Positions 1 through 11,314 of a DNA stretch of 64,000 nt are shown here, one piece after another. The position numbers and the translations under genes were made by a program. The stretch is taken from positions 57,517 to 121,516 of the forward strand of contig NZ_JANATA010000007.1 in the NCBI RefSeq assembly GCF_024199005.1, written 5' to 3'. Source of the stretch: Opacimonas viscosa. GTDB taxonomy: Bacteria > Pseudomonadota > Gammaproteobacteria > Enterobacterales > Alteromonadaceae. The notes under the pieces are model-generated. The model saw nothing but the letters and a program-made list of their open reading frames with translations. It ran no database searches and was not told the origin of the DNA. Numbering within the stretch: the first letter of the stretch is position 1; each line of letters opens with the position of its first letter.

Positions 1-17
1 GTTCCGTGTCGTAAGAC

Positions 18-689
18 TTAAAAAAATTCGATTTCACCAGCTTGCATTGATTTGCTAGAAACAGGGTTGTTATTTACATCTCGGCGCTTTTGTAACGTTT
101 CTAAATATTCACGAATATCGGCTATCACAACGTCTAGATCATCTTGTCCAATAGTTTCAATATGCTCTCTGATAAAGCGTAAGGTATCTAAACAAAACTG
201 TAGGTTTTGGGTGTTAATATCACCGAATTGCATGCCCCTGATAGATTCATTCATGAAATTTCGAATATCACCGGCAAGACGGGTTACTTGGGCGTACTCT
301 AAGCTATCTGCATCTACATTGCGTTGGACTAAGGTGCTTTGTTTGAGCATCAATGACTGAATTTCGACGAAACTGTTACCAATCAAATCAATGGCATCTT
401 GTTGGGTCGAGTTGATATTCAGTAAGCTTTTTTCGCACTCTAAAATCATGTTATTGATTTCTGAGGCAAGTAGAGATGACAGATTGGCTTGTTCATCTTT
501 ACGCTCTTGGAGCCGTCGTTTATACATGTTCATATAACGGCGCTGCTCACTGACGAGATAGAACGCCGCAGCGATAGAAAAAATGGCCACAACCAGAATC
601 GCTGGTTGTTGATTAAACACGAAAATACTCGATATGGCTCCTAAAGTAACAGCCAAAGAGATGTAGATATAGCGGTACTGCAAATCCAT
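18..689 (-). CDS. Small membrane-anchored coiled-coil protein, MCP-like, function unknown
   Basis: About 223 residues. Two hydrophobic segments at the N-terminus (roughly residues 6-24 and 28-46) are followed by a basic stretch and a long soluble helical region rich in E, Q, L and N. The part containing GMQFGDINTQNLQ resembles the helical signalling hairpins of chemoreceptor-type proteins, but I see no complete HAMP or MCP signalling domain. I place the start at the ATG at 689, because the GAAGGA ribosome site lies 6 bases before it and abuts the earlier in-frame ATG at 695. It follows dsbD on the same strand after 84 bases. No specific function is assigned; a small sensory or envelope-scaffold role is only a guess. 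Confidence 0.6.
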   Translation of the reverse strand: MDLQYRYIYISLAVTLGAISSIFVFNQQPAILVVAIFSIAAAFYLVSEQRRYMNMYKRRLQERKDEQANLSSLLASEINNMILECEKSLLNINSTQQDAIDLIGNSFVEIQSLMLKQSTLVQRNVDADSLEYAQVTRLAGDIRNFMNESIRGMQFGDINTQNLQFCLDTLRFIREHIETIGQDDLDVVIADIREYLETLQKRRDVNNNPVSSKSMQAGEIEFF

Positions 690-773
690 ATGCATTCCTT
701 CACATAAAATAAGTGCATGTTATTTAAACACGGAAAAGCCACAACATATCCTGTGTTGTGACTTGACTAATAT

Positions 774-2648
774 TTACTTATCGGAAAATATTGCATTTAC
801 ATGAGTGGCAAATGCATCTGCAGGTAAAAAGCCTGTCACACGGGATTGTGTCAGCTCATAACCTTGTTCGTCGAAGAATAAAATGGTTGGTAGGCCTTTG
901 ATTGCAAACTCTTCTTGGAAAGCTAAATTCGTTGGGGTGTTATCAGTCAAATCGATTTGTAGCCAAACGGTATTACTTAACGCTGCGACGACTGCAGGAT
1001 CTGGGAATGTATATTTTTCAAATTCCTTACAGGCGACACACCAGTCAGCGTATAAATCTACCATGACGGTTTTACCTGAAGCATTTGCGGCTGCAATTTT
1101 AGCTGCTAGATCACCAAGGTCTTTGACGACAGTAAAATTAGGATGCTGAGCCGCATGTGGTGCGTTATTTTGAGTGCTGTATCTCATGGCCTGAGTTTGG
1201 AACAGGCTGTTGTAGCCATACATAAATGATGCGATTAAACCTAGATAAATAACGGCATTGCGCAAGCCTTTCGCAAAAGAACTCTTAGTTGCTTGATTCA
1301 GGGTGCCATAATACGTAAACAGTGCAAAGCCAACACCTGCCCATAATAAATCAGTTAAGGGATCAATAATAATCCTTTCGACAAATGTGATGGCCACGAT
1401 TAACATCAGGAAACCAAAAGTGGCTTTGACCACATTCATCCAATTGCCTGCTTTGGGTAATAATTTGCCACCGGTCATACCAAATAAAATCAACGGGATG
1501 CCCATACCTAAGCTCAAAACATAAAGCGCAGTAAAGCCGAGTAATAAGTCACCGCTTTGGGCGATGAATAGTAAGATAGCAGTGAGTGGCGCTGTCGTAC
1601 ATGGAGAGGCGATAAGTCCAGAAATTACCCCCATCAAAAAGACGCCGAACAGATTTCCCCCTTTTTGTTGGTTGGAAAGGTTATTGAGTTTTTCTTGCCA
1701 TTTGGATGGTAATTGGATCTCATAAGCTCCGAACATAGCGATTGCTAATAGAACAAAAGCCACAATGAAAAAGGAGAGCAAATAAGGATTTTGTAAAGCC
1801 GCTTGGAACTGCACGCCAGCAGAAGCAACAATCAAACCCAACAACGAGTACGTAATAGCCATCCCTTGGACATACACAAAAGACAAAACAAAGGCTTCAG
1901 ATGTTTTTAATGATGTTTTTTGGCCAAGAACAATGCTCGAGAGTATGGGATACATTGGAAAGACACACGGAGTGAATGCTAAACCAATACCCAAGGCTAA
2001 AAATGCGAGTAAAGTTAAAGCTAGTGAGTCAGGGCTTACTAATCTTTCAGCTAGTGTATACTGTTGTGAAACTGGAGCGGAGCGAGTGTTTTGAGAAGTT
2101 TCTAGGCGGTCCGATATGTCCAGCAATGAAGCTGGTGGGATAGCGCTATCCGCTAAACCTGACGATGAATTCACCGCCGTTAAGTAAACCACTTTGGTGG
2201 TAGGTGGATAACATAAGCCAGCTTCTGCGCAGCCTTGGTAGCGTATTTTTACCACACCATCGTTGATCGATTCGATGATGGGATAGGAGATGGAAACTTG
2301 GTTAAAAAATACATCTGAAATCCCAAAAAACTCATCTTCTATTTGGGTTGCGACGGGAAAGTTAGGTTCGCCAATCGTTGCGTTTTTAGTGACCGTTTTG
2401 AATTGTTTTTTATAAAGATAATATCCATCCGCAATTTGCCAGCGAAGTTCCAAGCGGTCTCCACGCTGAGAAAAATCAAAAATAAACGCTTCAGACTCCT
2501 TGAGAAACTGAGGTTCATCGTTAAATAAACTACCTAAGTTACTACTTTGAGCATGGGTAAGCCCGCTAAATAACGTGACCCATAACAAGGTTAAGGCGCT
2601 AATAAAAACCCTACATTTTAGATAAATACTAACCTGGCTAGATGACAT
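774..2648 (-). CDS. dsbD: Thiol:disulfide interchange protein DsbD
   Basis: Moves electrons from cytoplasmic thioredoxin across the inner membrane to periplasmic thiol-disulfide proteins. Full three-part architecture in 624 residues: signal peptide; periplasmic alpha domain with the cysteine pair C140 and C146 (CAEAGLC); about eight membrane helices containing FTPCVFP and SPCTTAP, the cysteine-bearing helix motifs; and a C-terminal thioredoxin-like gamma domain with C537-V-A-C540. I chose the ATG at 2648, since the next residues form a normal signal peptide ending in THAQS. An upstream in-frame ATG at 2720 would put 24 extra residues in front of it and has no ribosome site. It is divergent from fxsA. 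Confidence 0.93.
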   Translation of the reverse strand: MSSSQVSIYLKCRVFISALTLLWVTLFSGLTHAQSSNLGSLFNDEPQFLKESEAFIFDFSQRGDRLELRWQIADGYYLYKKQFKTVTKNATIGEPNFPVATQIEDEFFGISDVFFNQVSISYPIIESINDGVVKIRYQGCAEAGLCYPPTTKVVYLTAVNSSSGLADSAIPPASLLDISDRLETSQNTRSAPVSQQYTLAERLVSPDSLALTLLAFLALGIGLAFTPCVFPMYPILSSIVLGQKTSLKTSEAFVLSFVYVQGMAITYSLLGLIVASAGVQFQAALQNPYLLSFFIVAFVLLAIAMFGAYEIQLPSKWQEKLNNLSNQQKGGNLFGVFLMGVISGLIASPCTTAPLTAILLFIAQSGDLLLGFTALYVLSLGMGIPLILFGMTGGKLLPKAGNWMNVVKATFGFLMLIVAITFVERIIIDPLTDLLWAGVGFALFTYYGTLNQATKSSFAKGLRNAVIYLGLIASFMYGYNSLFQTQAMRYSTQNNAPHAAQHPNFTVVKDLGDLAAKIAAANASGKTVMVDLYADWCVACKEFEKYTFPDPAVVAALSNTVWLQIDLTDNTPTNLAFQEEFAIKGLPTILFFDEQGYELTQSRVTGFLPADAFATHVNAIFSDK

Positions 2649-2847
2649 AAAATGGATATTCTCTTTGATAATAATATGAAGTCTGTGTTGTAGACCGGTT
2701 ATAGAATAACTTGCTTTCATTTATGGTTACAAATAATTACTGCAGAAACTCATGGGCAAAATGATACCGTGTGTTTACTTAAATGAACCTTAAAGTCCTT
2801 GTAAATGTCGTACATACCCATACTATTACGTTAATAGGAGAAAAAAG

Positions 2848-3369
2848 TTGGCTAAATTATTTTTATTGTTTGTGATCATGCCTATCGTAGAAATTGCGGT
2901 ACTAATCAACGTGGGCGAGATTATTGGTGGCTGGAATACAGTAGCGTTGGTGATCTTATCTGCATTAGTAGGGGCACACCTAGTTCGTCGTGAAGGTTTG
3001 ACGACGATGGCCAAAGCTCAGCAAAAAATGCAAGAAGGGCAAATGCCCGCGGAAGAGTTAGGGGCAGGTTTGCTCTTATTGATTGCCGGGGTGTTATTGG
3101 TAACGCCAGGCTTTATTACGGATATATTCGGTTTGTTACTGACATTGCCTTATACTCGAGGAAAGCTCGCTAAATTTGTTATGCAAAACATGCATATGGT
3201 GGGAGGCGCCCGTGGTTTTTCTGGTGGCTTTGAGGCCAGAGGTTTTCATTCAGGAACACAACACGATACTCGTAGCCCATTCGGACCAAAAGCGGATGAT
3301 ATTATTGATGGTGAAGTGGTAAATAAAACATCCTCTATAACGTCTGACACTGCTGATAAAACCAATTGA
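2848..3369 (+). CDS. fxsA: FxsA family membrane protein (TTG start)
   Basis: Inner-membrane protein of the FxsA/YtzA family. In E. coli, overproduced FxsA relieves exclusion of phage T7 by the F plasmid; its normal role is unclear. The N-terminal helix MAKLFLLFVIMPIVEIAVL, the central GGWNTVALVILSALVGA and the third helix LLLIAGVLLVTPGFITDIFG followed by LLLTLPYTR are the family signature. The C-terminal 50 residues are polar and low-complexity (GFSGGFEARG). The start codon is TTG, supported by AGGAG at 2836-2840, seven bases upstream. It lies divergent from dsbD. In many gammaproteobacteria fxsA sits just upstream of groESL, as here with one gene intervening. Confidence 0.88.
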   Translation: MAKLFLLFVIMPIVEIAVLINVGEIIGGWNTVALVILSALVGAHLVRREGLTTMAKAQQKMQEGQMPAEELGAGLLLLIAGVLLVTPGFITDIFGLLLTLPYTRGKLAKFVMQNMHMVGGARGFSGGFEARGFHSGTQHDTRSPFGPKADDIIDGEVVNKTSSITSDTADKTN

Positions 3370-3459
3370 TTTTGTTAATTTTTTGTAAGGATAGCTTGCA
3401 TCCATTACTCGCCTAACTTAGTCTGATGACTCGGTACGAAACTAAATAAAGGGCTTCTT

Positions 3460-4869
3460 ATGGGTTCATTCAAAACGTGTTCATCCGCGAACAAACGTTG
3501 TACAGCTTTTGCATTCACAGTTATGTTGAGTTTACTCACTCCATCCATTGTCATTGCTTCTGAATTAAAAGCGTTGGTCGGTGGACGTCTGATTGATGGC
3601 TTTGGCCATCAGCCGATTGCCAACTCTGTGATTTTGATTCGTGATAATGTGATTGAAGAAGTGGGTACGGTTAAAACGCTACCTGTGCCATCAGGTTATG
3701 AAGTCATATCTACAGAGGGGATGGATGTTTTACCTGGTTTGTGGGAAGCCCATGCGCATTTAATGCTCAACGGACATGCTAATTATGCCCATTGGCATCC
3801 TACTTACAAAGACCGTTTGGCGAATGAAATTATGCCAGCCAGTGCGGTCCAACTCCTGTTAGCTGGGATTACCAGTGCACGTGATTTAGGTGCGCCTCTA
3901 GAACCATCCTTGCAAGTAAAAAAACAAATTGAGAACAAAGAAATCCCAGGACCACGTTTATACATATCTGGACCATTTATCCAACATGCCCCCTACCCAG
4001 GTACCGAAAATTATCGCTGGGGTGTCGCATCTGTTGCACAAGCCAACGAGAAAGTAGATTTATTAGCAGCCGCAGGCGTGGATGTTATTAAACTTATCGA
4101 TCACGATATTATGCCTTTGGAAGTAGCTCAAGCGGTGGTAGACGCAGCACATCGAAATAATCTCAAGGTCGTTGGGCATTCACATAAGCCCGATGAAATC
4201 CGTCGTGGTTTAGCTATTGGTATTGATAATTTTGAGCATACCGGTTTGACTACTGCGCCAGAGTATCCAGATGATATTATCGCGATGCTGAAAGAGCGCA
4301 CGGCAAAAGGTCGGATTGCCGGTGGTCCTTTATATTGGACGCCTACGGTAGAAGGATTATTCAATTATTCGCAGATGGTCGCTAACCCAGAAAAACTGGA
4401 TAATACCTGTTGGCATCGTGGTTTAAAACCAGACACTATTGCTGACATTAAAGCCTCCTTAGCCAACCCCGGTCAATTGGCTTACATGCAGCTGACGCCA
4501 TTACGTCAGCCGACTTTGGAGAAAAAAGTGAAGCAATTAAAGGATGCAGGTGTGGTTCTTTTGACAGGAACTGACAGTGGGATCCCTACTAAATTCCATT
4601 GCCAAAGTACCTGGAATGAACTGGCCGTATGGGTTGATGAATTTGGTTTTGACCCGATGTATACCATCCGCGCAGCCACGTATTGGCCAGCCGTTTTAAT
4701 GGGTGTCTCCGATAAAACAGGTACGGTTTCCAAAGGTAAGTTAGCCGATATTATTGCGGTCCAAGGAGATGTGTTGAAATATATTAATTTACTCCAACGT
4801 GTGGATTTCGTTATGAAGGACGGTGTAGTTTACAAACAACATGGGCAAGTCATCGAAAGCGCTCTATAG
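3460..4869 (+). CDS. Exported amidohydrolase (imidazolonepropionase/prolidase-like)
   Basis: 469-residue metal-dependent amidohydrolase with an N-terminal signal peptide (hydrophobic core around residues 16-33, ending VIASE). Visible family motifs are EAHAHLML (the HxH metal pair after strand 1), KLIDHD (a lysine candidate for metal bridging), the histidines in VVGHSHKP and FEHTG, and TGTDSGIP near the end of the barrel. The pattern fits the imidazolonepropionase-like/Xaa-Pro dipeptidase branch rather than cytosolic HutI. Substrate is not predictable from sequence; a dipeptide or other amide is likely. It stands alone between fxsA and groES, and 274 bases separate it from groES. Confidence 0.8.
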   Translation: MGSFKTCSSANKRCTAFAFTVMLSLLTPSIVIASELKALVGGRLIDGFGHQPIANSVILIRDNVIEEVGTVKTLPVPSGYEVISTEGMDVLPGLWEAHAHLMLNGHANYAHWHPTYKDRLANEIMPASAVQLLLAGITSARDLGAPLEPSLQVKKQIENKEIPGPRLYISGPFIQHAPYPGTENYRWGVASVAQANEKVDLLAAAGVDVIKLIDHDIMPLEVAQAVVDAAHRNNLKVVGHSHKPDEIRRGLAIGIDNFEHTGLTTAPEYPDDIIAMLKERTAKGRIAGGPLYWTPTVEGLFNYSQMVANPEKLDNTCWHRGLKPDTIADIKASLANPGQLAYMQLTPLRQPTLEKKVKQLKDAGVVLLTGTDSGIPTKFHCQSTWNELAVWVDEFGFDPMYTIRAATYWPAVLMGVSDKTGTVSKGKLADIIAVQGDVLKYINLLQRVDFVMKDGVVYKQHGQVIESAL

Positions 4870-5027
4870 CTCGCTGCCGCAGCCATTTATAAGACACACG
4901 CGAAACCTGCCTCTTTTTGTTCGCGCGGAGTAGCTCTGGCTATTTGTACGATTCACGTCTAAGTGTTCTGGAAACTTTACATCGTCATTTATTATTGTAA
5001 AAAATTAAATTTTTTTCACAATTTACC

Positions 5028-5055
5028 CTTGAGTTCTTTGTGGCTATTCCCATAT
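5028..5055 (+). promoter_or_regulatory. Heat-shock (sigma-32) promoter for groESL
   Basis: CTTGAG at 5028-5033 and CCCATAT at 5049-5055 match the sigma-32 elements (CTTGAAA and CCCCATNT). Thirteen bases lie between position 5036 and the second element. It is about 90 bases upstream of groES, the expected place. No CIRCE element is visible. Confidence 0.75.
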
Positions 5056-5143
5056 ACAAATCACGACTAAACATCATGGTTTAGCAAACTCATACCCAAG
5101 TTGGGTGTAAACCTAATGTGTATAAACAATTGGAGAAATAAAA

Positions 5144-5434
5144 ATGGCAATTCGTCCTTTACACGATCGCGTAATCATTAAACGTGAAGAAATAGAAAGT
5201 AAGTCTGCCGGTGGTATCGTTTTGACGGGCTCTGCTGCTGAAAAATCTACCCGTGGTGAAGTTGTTGCTGTAGGTAATGGTCGCGTACTTGATAACGGTG
5301 AAGTAAAAGCACTTGACGTTAAAGTAGGTGACAAAGTTATCTTCAACGAAGGATACGGCGTCAAATCTGAAAAAATCGACGGTGAAGAAGTGTTGATTTT
5401 AAGTGAAAGTGACATCTTAGCGATCGTTGAATAA
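5144..5434 (+). CDS. groES: Co-chaperonin GroES
   Basis: 96 residues, the usual length. GroES forms the heptameric lid on the GroEL folding chamber in the cytoplasm. Recognisable blocks are [12 protein letters not shown] at the start, the mobile loop [18 protein letters not shown] that contacts GroEL, and [15 protein letters not shown] ribosome site lies about 8 bases before the ATG. It is the first gene of the groES-groEL operon, 65 bases before groEL, and is probably heat-inducible from the sigma-32-type promoter upstream. Confidence 0.98.
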   Translation: MAIRPLHDRVIIKREEIESKSAGGIVLTGSAAEKSTRGEVVAVGNGRVLDNGEVKALDVKVGDKVIFNEGYGVKSEKIDGEEVLILSESDILAIVE

Positions 5435-5478
5435 GCATAGCGAATTTTTTTAATTGGTCATCGACCGATTGGTTTTAA

Positions 5479-7146
<1,668 letters not shown>

Positions 7147-7182
7147 GACTACCGCGATACAATAACGCATCGTTATATGTAG

Positions 7183-7219
7183 AAAAAAACCCGTTAAATT
7201 TGTGTTTAACGGGTTTTTT
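7183..7219 (+). terminator. Intrinsic terminator after groEL
   Basis: AAAAAACCCGTTAAA (7184-7198) pairs perfectly with TTTAACGGGTTTTTT (7205-7219) around a six-base loop. Because of the A-tract and T-tract it can also serve the convergent response-regulator gene. Confidence 0.9.
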
Positions 7220-7263
7220 AATGCGCTTTATTTACATGAGCTGGTATTATCATAGAGTAGTGC

Positions 7264-8244
7264 TTAACCGAGTTCATGAATAGCACGCTGCCCACTTTCA
7301 TCCGCAATATCATTATACGTACTCCACATATTCCCACCCAAAGATTGCGCAAAAGCTAGAGCTTGCTCAGCATTTTTATGCAGTAAAGAATAGTCGGAGT
7401 TATCATCTGGATAGATTGCTGCAATGCCAATACTGATTGTGATATGGGTTGACGAACCATTAGGTTCAAGCCAGACATCTACTTCGGTCAATGAGGCAAT
7501 GATTTCCTTGGCAATACCCGCACTATAGGATAAGTGGCTATCAGACAGCACAATAGCAAAATAGCCATCATCGATATGGGCGACGATATCCCCAGGCCGA
7601 TTGCCAATTCTGCGTAATACATTGGCCACTGCGAGAGCGGCAGTCTGTTTAAAATAATTGCCATGGAGCTCTATTAATTCAGCAAAGTGATCAATAGCAC
7701 AGTGCATCAATGTAAGGGGGTAATCGAAACGTTTACAGTTCATCCACTCTTTGTAAAACTCATCGATGTAGTAGTTGTTGTTGTACAAATTAGTGACAGG
7801 ATGCAAGGCAGGTAAATTTTCAATTTCTTGTGATTGTCTGTTGAGTTTTGTATGAAGTTTGATGCGTAAAGCTAATTCAACGGGATCTACAGGTTTGTTG
7901 ATAAAGTCGACACCGCCCAGATTAAATGCACGAGTTTTGATTCGGGTAGAGGTAGAAGACGAGATAAAAATGAGCGGTATATGCTTAGTACTTGGGTTTG
8001 TCTTAAGTTTTTGGCTAAGCTGAAATCCGTCAATATCAGGCATAAATATATCTAATAAAATGATATCAGGTTGGGGCATTTGTTGCGCAAAAAAAATCGC
8101 TTCGGTTGCAGACAACGAAAAAATCACCTCGAATTCATCCGACAGGTTCGCTAACATTACCTGTAGGTCAAGAGGGTTATCATCGACAAATAACACACGC
8201 AGTTTATTGTTGACGAAGTTGGTAGGTGAAAACGGCGCTTGCAT
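7264..8244 (-). CDS. Response regulator with degenerate GGDEF output domain
   Basis: 326 residues. An N-terminal receiver domain (about 14-130) has the acidic pair in FVDDNP, phospho-acceptor D65 in LLDIFMPD and K117 in INKPVD. The C-terminal half (about 150-310) has the diguanylate-cyclase fold pattern (YNNNYYIDEF, RIGNRPGDIVAHIDDGYFAIVL). However, the GGDEF active-site loop reads IDDGY, so catalytic c-di-GMP synthesis is unlikely; it could be a binding or protein-interaction domain. No histidine kinase is adjacent. It is convergent with groEL and divergent from speA. Confidence 0.85.
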   Translation of the reverse strand: MQAPFSPTNFVNNKLRVLFVDDNPLDLQVMLANLSDEFEVIFSLSATEAIFFAQQMPQPDIILLDIFMPDIDGFQLSQKLKTNPSTKHIPLIFISSSTSTRIKTRAFNLGGVDFINKPVDPVELALRIKLHTKLNRQSQEIENLPALHPVTNLYNNNYYIDEFYKEWMNCKRFDYPLTLMHCAIDHFAELIELHGNYFKQTAALAVANVLRRIGNRPGDIVAHIDDGYFAIVLSDSHLSYSAGIAKEIIASLTEVDVWLEPNGSSTHITISIGIAAIYPDDNSDYSLLHKNAEQALAFAQSLGGNMWSTYNDIADESGQRAIHELG

Positions 8245-8454
8245 TTTTAGTCTTCAGTATGTTTTTTCTACTTTAAGTGTAGAAAAAAATTTTCATAATG
8301 CAATTTCTCCATAGATAAAAATCAATAATATTGTAAATGTTTTTACTACTTACTCTTTAGCAATCATGATTTAATGCTAGTGTATCTTACTCAACAAGTT
8401 ATATAATTGTAGGCTGTATTCCAGGACATAACCCAAAAACGATAAGGGCTTGTT

Positions 8455-10380
8455 ATGACCGCACCGATTAAGACCCAATGGCAGCTAGAAGATGCTGACG
8501 CGTTATATGGAATTTCGAAATGGGGCGCAGGCTATTTTGGCCTAAACAAACAAGGTAATGTTTGTGTAACACCGGATCCTACCAAAGATCATCTGCAAAT
8601 TGATTTTGCAGCAGTGATCGAGGAGATCAAACAAGAAAACATCCAATTCCCAGTAGTGGTCCGTTTCCATGATGTGTTGCGCAATCAAGTCGCCCAGCTT
8701 AATGAAACGTTTCAAAAGATCATCGCTGAGGCGAATTATCAGGGGTTGTACCGAGGGGTTTATCCTGTAAAAGTCAATCAGATGCGAGAGGTTGTCGAAG
8801 AGATTGTTGAAGCCGGCGCACCTTATCACTACGGCTTGGAAGCGGGTTCAAAAGCTGAGTTGTTGACGGTTATGGCGTATAACACGACTCATGATGCCTT
8901 AACTATTTTGAATGGATACAAAGACGAAGAGTTCATGCACTTAGCATTATTAGCGCAGCGTCTTGGCCGCAAAGTCGTTATCGTCATTGAGAAATTTTCT
9001 GAATTGCATCTGATTGTTAAAGTAGCTAAAGAAATTGGGATCGATCCCATCATTGGTGTGCGTGCCAAAATGTCTGTTAAAGGGCGCGGTAAATGGGAAG
9101 GCTCTGGCGGTGATCGGGCAAAATTTGGTTTAACGATCAGTGAAATTATCAATGCTGCGCGCTTGCTTAAAAGCCAAGATATGGGGCATTGTTTACAGCT
9201 TTTACATTTCCATATTGGTAGTCAATTAACCGATATTCGTGCGGTAAAAGAGGCAATAAATGAAGGTGCATTGATTTATGCAGAGATGCATCACCTTGGT
9301 TTCCCTTTGCAATATGTGGATATCGGTGGCGGTCTTGGTATTGATTATGATGGGACTAAATCCACCAGTGATTCTTCGCGAAATTATACGCTAGATGAGT
9401 ATGTTGCGGACGTTGTATATGGTATGCAAGAAGTCTGTGATTTAGAAAAAGTCCCACATCCGACGTTGGTTAGTGAATCTGGTCGTGCCATCACAGCACA
9501 CCATTCTTGTGTTATTACTGAAATTGTTGGTGAAATTCGTCCTGATAGTGCCGAAGTTTCGGTTGAAGCGGTCTCAGGTGAACATATCCTGGTAACGAAT
9601 ATGCGTGAGTTAGCGCAAAACATGGATACCATGGAAAATACCCAAGAAATCTACAACGATGCTTCCCAATACAAAGAACAAGCCAGTGATGCTTTTAAGT
9701 TCCGTGTTGTCGATATTGAAGAGTTGGCGAAAGTCGAAACCTTGTATTGGCAGATCATGAACCGTTTACGTATCCGATTACAAGGTGCGGAATTTGTCCC
9801 AGAAGAGCTCCAGACACTTGATTTTGATTTATCGAGTCAGTATCTATGTAATTTTTCGATTTTCCAATCTGCGGCGGATACCTGGGCAATAGATCAAATT
9901 CTTCCTGTCATTCCATTAACTAGGCATTTGGAGAAACCAACGGTGAATTGCTCGTTAGTCGATATCACCTGTGACTCTGACGGTAAACTTGACAAGTTTA
10001 CCGTTGGTCGTGAGATTTCCAATGTGATCCCCATGCATGCTTTGAACCGCGAAGAGGATTATTATCTTGGCCTGTTTCTTACTGGTGCATATCAAGATGT
10101 AATGGGCGATATGCACAATTTATTTGGTCGTTTGAACGAAGTGCATATATTTAGTTATGATGATGATCCTGATGATTTTTATATTGAAGAAATCGTTCGA
10201 GGCTCTTCTGTTGAAAATGTGTTGTCCATTATGCAATACAACCCATCCTCGATGGCCAAAGATGTCAAACGCTTGATTGATAAAGAAGTGTCCGCAGGGA
10301 ATATCAAACCAAGGGAAGGTGTTAAATTGACAGATTTTTATGAAAATTGTTTGTCAGGTTATACCTACCTTAAGCGTTAG
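8455..10380 (+). CDS. speA: Biosynthetic arginine decarboxylase
   Basis: PLP-dependent enzyme converting arginine to agmatine, the first step of the SpeA route to putrescine. 641 residues, close to the E. coli enzyme. Visible: the start WQLEDADALYGISKWGAGYF; the PLP-lysine motif VYPVKVNQ near residue 103; HFHIGSQ; the glycine-rich phosphate-binding DIGGGLGIDYDG; and SESGRAI. The C-terminal DDPDDFYIEEIVRG is also family-typical. No speB (agmatinase) follows; alkA does. The 210-base region upstream, shared with the divergent response regulator, contains a TATAAT at 8402-8407 but no convincing -35. Confidence 0.96.
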   Translation: MTAPIKTQWQLEDADALYGISKWGAGYFGLNKQGNVCVTPDPTKDHLQIDFAAVIEEIKQENIQFPVVVRFHDVLRNQVAQLNETFQKIIAEANYQGLYRGVYPVKVNQMREVVEEIVEAGAPYHYGLEAGSKAELLTVMAYNTTHDALTILNGYKDEEFMHLALLAQRLGRKVVIVIEKFSELHLIVKVAKEIGIDPIIGVRAKMSVKGRGKWEGSGGDRAKFGLTISEIINAARLLKSQDMGHCLQLLHFHIGSQLTDIRAVKEAINEGALIYAEMHHLGFPLQYVDIGGGLGIDYDGTKSTSDSSRNYTLDEYVADVVYGMQEVCDLEKVPHPTLVSESGRAITAHHSCVITEIVGEIRPDSAEVSVEAVSGEHILVTNMRELAQNMDTMENTQEIYNDASQYKEQASDAFKFRVVDIEELAKVETLYWQIMNRLRIRLQGAEFVPEELQTLDFDLSSQYLCNFSIFQSAADTWAIDQILPVIPLTRHLEKPTVNCSLVDITCDSDGKLDKFTVGREISNVIPMHALNREEDYYLGLFLTGAYQDVMGDMHNLFGRLNEVHIFSYDDDPDDFYIEEIVRGSSVENVLSIMQYNPSSMAKDVKRLIDKEVSAGNIKPREGVKLTDFYENCLSGYTYLKR

Positions 10381-10414
10381 TTGACCCTGATATCAAAGCT
10401 AAGTTTTCCTGTAT

Positions 10415-11311
10415 TTGGGGGTGAGTGTGTCACAATTATGTGTCATAAACTGTTTTGCAGATTATCACTGGCCCTCAGTCAGAGACTTTTTAGCAAGACG
10501 TGTGATTGGGTCTCTAGAGCACGTTGGCGATGTCACGTATTCCCGTCAGGTTGCTGAGGGAACATTAGTCGCGGAGTACGTTCCGTCAGAAAATAAATTT
10601 CTGGTCAAACTCCTAGAAGAAACCGACATGACTGAATCGCATGGATTGCTTCATTATCGAACCAATATGATTCGCGTGCTGGGTTGTTTAACCCCTTGGA
10701 ATGAAGTGCGTGATGCATTAGTTTTGGCCGGTGTACCGAGACAGCGTATTCATCATGGTTTGTCTATTGTTGGCGTATGGTCACCTTTTGAAGCTTTATT
10801 AAGAGCGATTTGTGGCCAACAAGTTTCAGTAATGGCCGCTGTTACTCAAGTGAACCGCGTTGTTGCATTAGCCTTGCAAACACAAGCTGCCCTGCGATTA
10901 GCAGCTAAGCCTACAACTGTCGCGGTAGATGATGAGCCAAATTCAATTTGCCGTGGTATCCCTGCGTTAGATATTTTTGTTAGAACAGACTTCTCTAGTT
11001 TAAAAATGCCCGAAAGACGTAAACAAACATTAATCGATAGCATTATGTGGTGGCAGCAAAATATGCCTGAAACTGACTCTGCCTTGGATAGTTTGTTAAC
11101 AGTGAAAGGTATTGGTCCTTGGACCGTAAACTATGTTCGCTTGCGTGGCTTTGCTGAAACAGACGTCATGTTAGATAATGACCTTATTGTACGACAGCAG
11201 TTAGACAAACACGCATTAAATACAAGTGCGGCTAAGCCTTGGCGGAGTTATCTTTGCTTGTTGTTATGGGAATGGTCTACATTAGAAAAACAGCAGAAAA
11301 AGGAGGGATAA
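10415..11311 (+). CDS. alkA: DNA-3-methyladenine glycosylase II (AlkA type)
   Basis: 298 residues. Removes alkylated bases (3-methyladenine and others) from DNA. Layout follows AlkA: N-terminal domain (DYHWPSVRDFLARRVIGSLE, HYRTNMIRVLGCL), the central PFEALLRAICGQQVSVMAA helix, the helix-hairpin-helix TVKGIGPWTVNYVRLRG, and D256 in DVMLDND aligning with catalytic Asp238 of E. coli AlkA. The start is uncertain: TTG at 10415, GTG at 10421 and GTG at 10427 are all in frame near a run of G. Three bases separate its stop from ogt, so the two repair genes form one unit. Confidence 0.9.
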   Translation: MGVSVSQLCVINCFADYHWPSVRDFLARRVIGSLEHVGDVTYSRQVAEGTLVAEYVPSENKFLVKLLEETDMTESHGLLHYRTNMIRVLGCLTPWNEVRDALVLAGVPRQRIHHGLSIVGVWSPFEALLRAICGQQVSVMAAVTQVNRVVALALQTQAALRLAAKPTTVAVDDEPNSICRGIPALDIFVRTDFSSLKMPERRKQTLIDSIMWWQQNMPETDSALDSLLTVKGIGPWTVNYVRLRGFAETDVMLDNDLIVRQQLDKHALNTSAAKPWRSYLCLLLWEWSTLEKQQKKEG

Positions 11312-11314
11312 TAA

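Noticed and set aside
4870..5143. CIRCE element (HrcA site) upstream of groES
   Set aside because: No TTAGCACTC-N9-GAGTGCTAA match is visible; the region fits a sigma-32 promoter instead.
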